In this document: positions 12,446-19,267 of the stretch, piece after piece | Layout of the letters: each line of letters begins with the position of its first letter | Position numbering within the stretch: the first letter of the stretch is position 1 | Assembly (NCBI GenBank): GCA_964481655.1 | Contig: CAYZVO010000003.1 | Location: forward strand, 1 to 64,000 | DNA length: 64,000 nt | Direction: 5' to 3' | Source: CALDOK01 sp964481655 | GTDB taxonomy: Bacteria > Myxococcota_A > UBA796 > JAFGLY01 | Notes under the pieces: model-generated | Seen by the model: the letters and a program-made list of their open reading frames with translations, nothing else | Told to the model about the DNA's origin: nothing | Databases searched by the model: none | Translations under genes and position numbers: made by a program

Positions 12446-13186
12446 ATGGACGACAGCGCAGGAGCCCCAGGTCAGCGAATTCTGTTGAAGCTCTCGGGCG
12501 AGATGCTCGCGGGCGGCAAAGGCCTGGGGATCGACGCTGACGTCCTGGAGCGCGTCGCGGCCGAGCTGGCCGAGGCGGCCCTCGGTGGTGTCCAGATCGG
12601 TGTGGTCGTCGGTGGCGGCAACATCTTCCGGGGCATCACCGCGGGGGCGATCGATCGTGTCCAGGGCGACCACATGGGCATGCTGGCCACGGTCATCAAC
12701 GCCCTGGCGGTCCAGGATGCGGTCAAGCGCGCTGGTTGTGCCTGTCAGGTGATGACCGCGCTGGACATCCAGCGGGTGGCGGAGCCCTTCGAGAAGAAGG
12801 CCGCCGTGGCCCATCTCGAGGCTGGTGCCGTGGTGATCTTCGCCGCCGGCACCGGCTGCCCGTTCTTCTCCACCGACACCGCCGCGGCCCTCCGGGCCGC
12901 CGAGATCGGTGCCTCCGGGCTGTTCAAGGGCACCAAGGTCGACGGCGTCTACGACAAGGACCCCGTGAAGCATGCCGACGCGGTGCGCTTCGAGCAGGTC
13001 AGCTACGAGCGCATGGTGCGCGATCAGCTGCGGGTCATGGACATCACGGCCGCCAGCATCTGTATGGACAACCGGATCCCCATCGTGGTCTTCGACATGA
13101 GCCGCCCGGGCAATCTGGCCCGCGTGCTCGCCGGCGAGCCCATCGGCACCCGCGTCGGCCCCGCAGACCCCAACCCCTCCACCTGA
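12446..13186 (+). CDS. pyrH: UMP kinase (uridylate kinase)
   Basis: 246 residues, amino-acid kinase fold. Motifs: RILLKLSGEMLAGGKGLGID (phosphate loop and substrate loop), VGGGNIFRGI, FAAGTGCPFFSTDTAAALRA and LFKGTKVDGVYDKDP. It phosphorylates UMP to UDP with ATP, an essential pyrimidine step, and in many bacteria it is inhibited by UTP and activated by GTP. The start ATG has AGGAG upstream. It lies between tsf and frr, spaced 14 bases from frr. No missing catalytic residues were noticed. Confidence 0.97.
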   Translation: MDDSAGAPGQRILLKLSGEMLAGGKGLGIDADVLERVAAELAEAALGGVQIGVVVGGGNIFRGITAGAIDRVQGDHMGMLATVINALAVQDAVKRAGCACQVMTALDIQRVAEPFEKKAAVAHLEAGAVVIFAAGTGCPFFSTDTAAALRAAEIGASGLFKGTKVDGVYDKDPVKHADAVRFEQVSYERMVRDQLRVMDITAASICMDNRIPIVVFDMSRPGNLARVLAGEPIGTRVGPADPNPST

Positions 13187-13199
13187 CCCAGGAGCCATC

Positions 13200-13760
13200 A
13201 TGGAAGAGTACCTCGACAGCCTGAAAGACGACATGGACAAGTCCGTCGAGTCGTTCAAGCGTGACCTCGCCACCGTGCGCACCGGCCGCGCCTCGCCGCA
13301 GCTGCTCGACACCGTGACGGTCCTGGTGCCCAGCTACGGCGCCACCATGCCGCTCAACCAGCTGGCCACGGTCACCGCGCCGGATCCGCGCCTGCTGGTG
13401 GTCAACCCCTGGGACAAGTCCACCCTGGGCGACATCGAGAAGGCCATCACCGCCGCGGGCCTGGGGCTCAACCCCAACAACGACGGCACCATCATCCGCG
13501 TCCCGATCCCGGCTCTCACCGGTGAGCGCCGCAAGGAGATGGTGAAGCAGGTCGGTCGCATGACCGAAGACGCCCGCATCCGCGTCCGCCGGGTCCGTAA
13601 GGAGTACAACGACCTGTTCAAGGAGCTCGAGGGCGACAAGGAGATCACCGAAGACGATCTCCGGCGTGCCCTGGACCTCGTGCAGAAGTCCACCGACAAG
13701 CACGTGTCCAAGGTCGAGCAGATCGCCGAGGGCAAGCAGAAGGAGATCATGGAGGTATGA
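13200..13760 (+). CDS. frr: Ribosome recycling factor
   Basis: 186 residues, the family length. It starts MEEYLDSLKDDMDKSVESFK and has the conserved LATVRTGRASPQLLD, VRVPIPALTGERRKEMVKQV and NDGTIIR motifs. RRF, with EF-G, splits post-termination ribosomes. Its ATG at 13200 has a good ribosome-binding site (AGGAG, just after the pyrH stop). Its stop codon overlaps the start of uppS in an ATGA. Confidence 0.96.
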   Translation: MEEYLDSLKDDMDKSVESFKRDLATVRTGRASPQLLDTVTVLVPSYGATMPLNQLATVTAPDPRLLVVNPWDKSTLGDIEKAITAAGLGLNPNNDGTIIRVPIPALTGERRKEMVKQVGRMTEDARIRVRRVRKEYNDLFKELEGDKEITEDDLRRALDLVQKSTDKHVSKVEQIAEGKQKEIMEV

Positions 13761-14500
13761 CCCCCATGGAGCGCCCCCTTCCGCGCCACATCGCCATCAT
13801 CATGGATGGCAACGGCCGCTGGGCCAAGTCCCGTGGGCTGCCCCGCGTCGAGGGCCACCGCGAGGGTGCCCAGAGCGTTCGCGAGATCGTGCGCGCGGCC
13901 CGGGCCCTGGGGGTCGAGGTCATCACCCTCTACAGCTTCTCCACCGAGAACTGGAAGCGCCCCCGGGACGAGGTGCGGGCGCTCATGTCGCTGCTCAAGC
14001 AGTACCTGCTCTCCGAGCGGCAGGAGATGCTGGACACGGGCATCCGCCTGCGCCTGATCGGTCAGACCGATCGCCTCCCCAAGCCCGTGCAGGCCATCGC
14101 CCGGGAGATCTGCCGGGTGACCGACACCGGCCGCACCGTGATGGACCTGAACCTCGCGGTGTCCTACGGCTCCCGGGCGGAGATCGTCGAGGGCGTGCGC
14201 TCCATCGCCGAAGACGTGCGCCGGGGCTCCCTGCCCGTCAGCGCCATCGACGAGGCCCTGGTCTCGAACCGGCTGCTCACCGCGGGCCAGCCCGACCCCG
14301 ATCTGGTCATCCGCACCTCCGGTGAGCTGCGGCTGTCCAACTTCCTGCTGTGGCAGGTGGCCTACGCGGAGATCTACGTGACCGACGTGTTCTGGCCGGA
14401 CTTCCGCAAGCCCCAGCTGCTCGAGGCCATCGACTCCTACCGCCGCCGCGAGCGCCGCTACGGCGGGATCGGCAAGCAGGCCGGCCCAGGGGCGGGCTAG
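13757..14500 (+). CDS. uppS: Undecaprenyl diphosphate synthase (cis-prenyltransferase)
   Basis: 247 residues with the family motifs HIAIIMDGNGRWAKSRGLPR (catalytic Asp in MDGNG), GHREGA, LYSFSTENWKRP and DLVIRTSGELRLSNFLLWQ. It elongates farnesyl diphosphate with cis isoprene units to make the lipid carrier of peptidoglycan and LPS. The first ATG overlaps the frr stop by 4 bases; a second ATG at 13766 lies 10 bases after GGAGG and could be the true start, which would remove three residues. Followed immediately by cdsA. Confidence 0.95.
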   Translation: MTPMERPLPRHIAIIMDGNGRWAKSRGLPRVEGHREGAQSVREIVRAARALGVEVITLYSFSTENWKRPRDEVRALMSLLKQYLLSERQEMLDTGIRLRLIGQTDRLPKPVQAIAREICRVTDTGRTVMDLNLAVSYGSRAEIVEGVRSIAEDVRRGSLPVSAIDEALVSNRLLTAGQPDPDLVIRTSGELRLSNFLLWQVAYAEIYVTDVFWPDFRKPQLLEAIDSYRRRERRYGGIGKQAGPGAG

Positions 14501-14501
14501 C

Positions 14502-15335
14502 ATGTTCGCCCGCGTCGCAGCCGGCCTCGTCGGCGTCGCCGTCCTGGTCCCCTCCCTGATCTGGGGTGGGGTCATCACGGTGGACCTGTTCGTGTGGGCA
14601 GCGCTGGGCGTCGGCCTGTTCGAGTACGGCCGCATGGCCTTCCCCAAGGAGCCCGTGCTGCGCGCCGCGTTGGCCTGCGGTGGTGTGCTGCTGTTCGCCA
14701 CCATGGTCTACCTGGGGATGGCGTTCGCAGGGCCTGTGTTGATGGGGCTCGTCCTCGCGGCCTTCCTGCTGGTCATGGGCACCACCCCCGAGCTGGACGG
14801 CGCCGCGGATCGCGTCGGCCGCCTGATGCTGGGCGTGCTCTACGTGGGCGGGCTGTTCGCCTTCATCTCTCTCATCCGGCGGCTCGACCAGGGCGTGGGC
14901 TGGATCTTCCTGCTGCTGGCCGCCAGCTGGCTGGGGGACACCGGCGCCTACTTCGCCGGGCGCGCCCTGGGCAAGCGCAAGCTGGCCCCCCGCCTGAGCC
15001 CCAAGAAGACCTGGGAAGGCGCCATCGGGGGCTTCTTCACCAGCATGGCCGGCGCGGTGCTGTTCGGTTGGCTGTTCGGCCTCGACACCTCCTGGCTGGT
15101 GCTGGCGGCCCTGGGCGGACTGCTCGACATCTTCGGCGTGTTGGGTGACCTGGCCGAGTCCATGCTCAAGCGCGCCTTCGGCGTCAAGGACTCGGGCGGC
15201 ATCCTGCCCGGCCACGGCGGCATCCTCGATCGGGTGGACTCGGTCCTGTTCGCGGGACCCGTGCTCTACCTGGTGGTGTCCTGGGTCATACAGGTTCCCC
15301 AGCTCACCCCTGTCCTCGCGGTGCTCGGGCTTTAG
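14502..15335 (+). CDS. cdsA: Phosphatidate cytidylyltransferase (CDP-diglyceride synthase)
   Basis: 277 residues with about eight hydrophobic helices. The C-terminal signature matches the family in full: SMLKRAFGVKDSGGILPG followed by HGGILDRVDS. LSPKKTWEGAIGGF is also typical. It makes CDP-diacylglycerol, the precursor of membrane phospholipids, in the inner membrane. It is 1 base from uppS and 11 bases from rseP. dxr, which often sits between cdsA and rseP, is absent. Confidence 0.95.
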   Translation: MFARVAAGLVGVAVLVPSLIWGGVITVDLFVWAALGVGLFEYGRMAFPKEPVLRAALACGGVLLFATMVYLGMAFAGPVLMGLVLAAFLLVMGTTPELDGAADRVGRLMLGVLYVGGLFAFISLIRRLDQGVGWIFLLLAASWLGDTGAYFAGRALGKRKLAPRLSPKKTWEGAIGGFFTSMAGAVLFGWLFGLDTSWLVLAALGGLLDIFGVLGDLAESMLKRAFGVKDSGGILPGHGGILDRVDSVLFAGPVLYLVVSWVIQVPQLTPVLAVLGL

Positions 15336-15346
15336 CTCTTCCGTTC

Positions 15347-17068
15347 ATGTTCACCCCGCTCACCATCTTCTTCGGCTTCATCGCCCTCGGGCTGCTGATC
15401 TTCGTGCACGAGACCGGCCACTTCCTGGTGGCCAAGATCTTCGGCGTGCGGGTGATCACCTACAGCTTCGGCTTCGGGCACCGGCTGTTCGGGATCCGCT
15501 ACAAGGGCACCGACTACCGGGTCTCCGCGATCCCCTTCGGCGGCTACGTCCGCATGTGGGGTGCGGATCCCTTCGAGGTCGAGGAGCACGAGGCCGAGCT
15601 CGCCGCCCTGGAGTCCGTCTCCGACGGTGAACCCTACCGGGAGCCCCAGTTCGGGGAGTGGGCCCTGCAGGACGTGGCGGTCTGGAAGCGGCTGCTGATC
15701 TACGCCGCGGGCCCCGCCGCCAACCTGGTGGTGCCCTTCTTCGTCTTCGTGGTGCTGTTCATGGCGGGCGAGCCCCAGCTGGCCTCGGTGGTCGGCACCG
15801 GGGGGGGCGACACCCCGGCGGCCGAGGCGGGGAGCGTCCCCGGCGACCGGGTCGTCGAGGTCTTCGGCCAGCCCGTGACCACCTGGGAAGAGATGGCCGG
15901 GCAGTGGGAGCTGGCCGCCGAGGCCGGCGGGCCCGTGGAGCTGGTGGTGGAGCGCGGCGAGCAGCGCCTGTCGTTCAGCCTGAGCGCTCCGTCCGAGGGT
16001 GTCACCACCGGCAGCGCCTACGACTACGGCCTCCGCCTGGACGTGCCCTCGGCCAACGTCGGCGTGCTCCACAGCGACTCTCCCGCCGGGCGGGCCGGCC
16101 TGCAGACCGGCGACCTGCTGATCACCGTGGCGGGCCAGGAGGTCGAGACCTGGCCCCAGGCAGCCCGCCTGCTCTCGGCGGCTGGTGATCAGGTCCAGCT
16201 CACCTGGCTGCGGGACGACGCCAGCCACGAGGCCACCCTGGTCGCCGACGCGGCCTGGATCCCCCCCGCCGTGCGGCCGCTGCTCGACGATGTGCCGGTG
16301 GACCGCTGGGGGCTGCAGACCGCCACCCTGTTCGTGGGTGGCTTCTCCGACGACTCGGCGGCCCAGGCAGCCGGTGTCGCCGAAGGCGCCTTCCTGCTGG
16401 CCATCGACGGCAAGCGGGTCGAGAGCTGGTACGAGGTGCTGCGCGGCGTCGCGGTGACCATGGTCGAGGACGGTGAAGAGCGCGTGGCCACCGAGGTCGC
16501 CATCACCGTGCTGCAGGGCGACGCGGCCATGGAGCTGTCCATGCTGCCCTCGGTGCAGCGGGTCACCGACGCCCGCGGCCGCTTCTACTGGCGCCCCCTC
16601 ATCGGCGTCGCCAGCCTGGGCGGCTGGGCCGACAGCCCCAAGGTGCGGGTGTTCTACCCCTTCCACCAGGCCGTCGCGCGAGCCGGTCGCGACTCGGTGC
16701 TGCTGATCCGCTACACCCTCGAGCAGCTCGCCATGCTGGTCACCGGCGAAGCCTCCATGAAGGACAGCCTGGGCGGTCCGGTGGAGATCGTTCGCCAGAC
16801 CACCAAGGCCGCCAAGTCGGGATGGATGTCCTTTTCCCGGCTGCTGGGCATGATCTCCATCTCCGTGGGCATCTTCAACCTGCTGCCCGTGCCGGTCCTC
16901 GACGGTGGTCACCTGCTGTTCTACAGCCTCGAGGCCATCCGCGGTCGCCCGGTCTCGCCCCTGTTCCGGGAGCGGGCCCAGATCGTGGGCGTGATGCTGC
17001 TGATCGCGCTGATGATCTTCGTGACCTACAACGACGTGCTCACTCGCATCTTCGGGGTGGGTGGCTGA
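15347..17068 (+). CDS. rseP: RseP-type site-2 membrane metalloprotease
   Basis: 573 residues, longer than the usual ~450. The zinc motif HETGH lies in the first membrane helix (LLIFVHETGHFLVAKIFGV) and the second metal motif is NLLPVPVLDGGHLLFY near the C-terminus. Between them are PDZ-like domains (about 130-330; NVGVLHSDSPAGRAGLQTGD is a clear PDZ start), plus extra periplasmic sequence that accounts for the length. RseP cuts anti-sigma factors and signal-peptide remnants within the membrane. The stop overlaps the tsaB start. Confidence 0.94.
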   Translation: MFTPLTIFFGFIALGLLIFVHETGHFLVAKIFGVRVITYSFGFGHRLFGIRYKGTDYRVSAIPFGGYVRMWGADPFEVEEHEAELAALESVSDGEPYREPQFGEWALQDVAVWKRLLIYAAGPAANLVVPFFVFVVLFMAGEPQLASVVGTGGGDTPAAEAGSVPGDRVVEVFGQPVTTWEEMAGQWELAAEAGGPVELVVERGEQRLSFSLSAPSEGVTTGSAYDYGLRLDVPSANVGVLHSDSPAGRAGLQTGDLLITVAGQEVETWPQAARLLSAAGDQVQLTWLRDDASHEATLVADAAWIPPAVRPLLDDVPVDRWGLQTATLFVGGFSDDSAAQAAGVAEGAFLLAIDGKRVESWYEVLRGVAVTMVEDGEERVATEVAITVLQGDAAMELSMLPSVQRVTDARGRFYWRPLIGVASLGGWADSPKVRVFYPFHQAVARAGRDSVLLIRYTLEQLAMLVTGEASMKDSLGGPVEIVRQTTKAAKSGWMSFSRLLGMISISVGIFNLLPVPVLDGGHLLFYSLEAIRGRPVSPLFRERAQIVGVMLLIALMIFVTYNDVLTRIFGVGG

Positions 17069-17751
17069 TGTCGGCTCCCCTGATCCTCGCCGTCGACACC
17101 GCCGGCCCCGTGGCGGGCTTGGCCTTGCTGCGGGGATCTCAGCTCGAGGGCTCCTGGTGTGCGCGGGTCGTGCGCGGCGCCGAGGCGCGGCTCGTGCCGG
17201 CCGTGCAGGAGCTGCTGTGTGGACGCCAGCCCGATCTCGTGGCGGTCGCCGCGGGCCCGGGGGGCTTCACGGGGCTGCGGGTCGGTGTGGCCACGGCCGT
17301 GGGGTTGGCCAGCGCCTGGGGCTGCCCGGTGGTCCCGCTGTCCTCCCTGCAGACCCGGGCGGCCATGCTGCCTGGACTGCCCGCGGTGCTCGCCCTGCTC
17401 GACGCTCGCAAGGGGCGCTTCTACGGCGGCCTGTTCGACACCCGCGAGGCCGTGCCCGTGGCCCTGGAGCCCGAGCGCGACGTGCCCCTCGAGCAGCTGC
17501 TGCCCGCCAGCCCGTGCCCCGCCGTGGGCGAGGGCGCCGCCGTGGGCCGGGCCATCCTGTTGGCCGCGGGCTGCACGCTGCCGCCCCAGCCGGACGCCAA
17601 CCCGGCTCCGGCCTTGGCCCGGCTGGGCCTGCTGATGGCCGAGCGTGGCCACGCCGTTCCGGCCCACGCCGTGGCGCTGCGCTACCTGCGCGCCCCCGAC
17701 GCCGTGCCGCCCAAGGACGTGGTGGCGGCCCGTGAACCCCGCTCCAGATAG
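17068..17751 (+). CDS. tsaB: tRNA N6-threonylcarbamoyladenosine (t6A) protein TsaB
   Basis: 227 residues. The ATG overlaps the rseP stop (TGATG). It begins MSAPLILAVDTAGPVAGLAL, an ASKHA-fold phosphate loop, and contains AVAAGPGGFTGLRVGVATAVGLA and LLDARKGRFYGGLF, typical of TsaB (YeaZ). It forms a complex with TsaD and TsaE to make t6A37 in ANN-decoding tRNAs; it lacks the full catalytic metal site of TsaD, as expected. The C-terminal ~100 residues are less conserved. Confidence 0.9.
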   Translation: MSAPLILAVDTAGPVAGLALLRGSQLEGSWCARVVRGAEARLVPAVQELLCGRQPDLVAVAAGPGGFTGLRVGVATAVGLASAWGCPVVPLSSLQTRAAMLPGLPAVLALLDARKGRFYGGLFDTREAVPVALEPERDVPLEQLLPASPCPAVGEGAAVGRAILLAAGCTLPPQPDANPAPALARLGLLMAERGHAVPAHAVALRYLRAPDAVPPKDVVAAREPRSR

Positions 17752-17823
17752 GCTCTGCGCGAGGGCCCGAACCCCCGTGCTATCCTTGGACGACCATCCC
17801 TACGACACCCCCCCGGAGGACGG

Positions 17824-18054
17824 ATGAACGACGACGATCGCAAGCTCATCGAGCAGCTGGCTCCCGCAGATGAAGAGCTGAACACGCTGGTCACGGCCCA
17901 CAGGGCCTTCGAGGACCAGCTCGATGAGATGAAGGGTCGCCGCTACCTGTCGGATGCCGAGCGCCTCGAGATGGCGCGCATCAAGAAGCAGAAGCTTCGC
18001 GGCAAGGACCGCATCCTCCGGATCCTGGCGGATCACCGCCGGGCCAACGGCTGA
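17824..18054 (+). CDS. Small DUF465 (YdcH-like) protein
   Basis: 76 residues, strongly helical and charged: EDQLDEMKGRRYLSDAERLE followed by MARIKKQKLRGKDRIL. This pattern fits the DUF465/YdcH family, whose function is unknown. The start is well set by a GGAGG ribosome-binding site at 17816-17820. It lies between tsaB and the ASADH-like gene, and may be cotranscribed with the latter (29 bases away). Confidence 0.82.
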   Translation: MNDDDRKLIEQLAPADEELNTLVTAHRAFEDQLDEMKGRRYLSDAERLEMARIKKQKLRGKDRILRILADHRRANG

Positions 18055-18083
18055 ATCCTCACGGGATCAGCGAGAGTGTGAGC

Positions 18084-19103
18084 ATGTCCGAACGCAAGCT
18101 GCGCATCGGCGTCGCCGGTGCAACCGGCGCTGTGGGTCGCGAGATCGTGGCCCTGTTGAACCAGGTCGAGCTCCCCGTGGGGGCCGTGGTGCCCATGGCC
18201 TCTCCGGCCTGCGAGACCCACTCCATGGAGATCGGTGGCTCGAACGTGCGGGTGGACAACCTGCTGCCCGAGCACGTCAACACCTGTGATCTGGTGATCT
18301 TCGCGGTCCCCCCCGAGGTCGCCCGGGAGCCCCTCGAGGCTGCCATGGACGAGGGCGTACCCGTGGTGGACCTCACCGGGGTGCTCGGGCCCCAGCAGGG
18401 CGTGCCCGTGGTGGTGCCCAGGGCCAACCGCATGGACCTCCAGGGCTTCACCGAGCAGCAGGCCGTGGCCTCACCCTCGCCCGTGGTGGTGGCCCTGTCC
18501 ACGCTGCTGGCCCCCGTCAGGGCCGCTGCGGGCGACCTGCGCTGCCGTGGCACCGTGATGCACAGCGCCGCCGCGGCGGGGCGGGGAGGCATCGAGGAGC
18601 TGTCGAACCAGGTGGTCTCCCTGTTCAACAGCCGCACCCCCCAGCGCAAGGTCTTCCCCGGCGGGCTGGCCTTCGATCTGCTCCCCACCGTGGGCGGCGT
18701 GGGAGAGAGCGGCTGGACCGACCACGAGCTGCGCAGCGCCGTCCAGACCGCGGCCGTGCTGCGGCTGGCCCCCGAGCGCTTCGCCCTGAGCACCGTGATG
18801 GGCCCCTGGTTCAACGGGCTGTGCCTGTCGCTGCAGCTCGAGACCGACGGGGGCGTGGACGCCGAGCGCCTCGGCCACATCCTGGCCGAGGCCCCGGGCA
18901 TCGAGCTGATGGACGGGACCAGCGGCGAGCTCCCGCATCCCCGTGGGGCCGACGGCTCCCTGGCGCTGCAGGTGGGGCGCCTGCGGGACGATCCTGCCGG
19001 TGGCTGCGTGCACCTGTGGGCGGTCGCCGACGAGCTGCGCTTCGGCGCGGCGGGCAACGCGGTCTCGCTGCTCGCTGCCCTGCTCGAGGACGACCTGCTC
19101 TGA
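18084..19103 (+). CDS. ASADH-like protein lacking catalytic Cys (Usg-1-like)
   Basis: 339 residues. An NAD(P)-binding start, RIGVAGATGAVGREIVALL, and the general layout match aspartate-semialdehyde dehydrogenase. However, the active-site ANPNC motif reads ASPSP (P133 in place of Cys), and the usual catalytic His region (RVPV-x-GHS in the family) is not seen; the sequence there is LSTVMGPWFNGLCLSLQLET. It therefore probably has no ASADH activity and resembles the non-catalytic E. coli Usg-1 paralogue. A GTG two codons earlier (18078) is an alternative start. The real asd must be elsewhere. Confidence 0.8.
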   Translation: MSERKLRIGVAGATGAVGREIVALLNQVELPVGAVVPMASPACETHSMEIGGSNVRVDNLLPEHVNTCDLVIFAVPPEVAREPLEAAMDEGVPVVDLTGVLGPQQGVPVVVPRANRMDLQGFTEQQAVASPSPVVVALSTLLAPVRAAAGDLRCRGTVMHSAAAAGRGGIEELSNQVVSLFNSRTPQRKVFPGGLAFDLLPTVGGVGESGWTDHELRSAVQTAAVLRLAPERFALSTVMGPWFNGLCLSLQLETDGGVDAERLGHILAEAPGIELMDGTSGELPHPRGADGSLALQVGRLRDDPAGGCVHLWAVADELRFGAAGNAVSLLAALLEDDLL

Positions 19104-19267
19104 CATCCTGTCCAGCGGTGGGCGCGGTGCCCCGCCACCGTGTCACGCTGTCAGGCCAGGACCCCGTGCAGCGCCGGAAAGTGGTGCTCTGCTCGTAGGG
19201 TCGGCTGGCCTGGATCTTGCAGACGACTGGCGGTGGACTTGATAGTCCACCCCTCGGAGGACACGTC

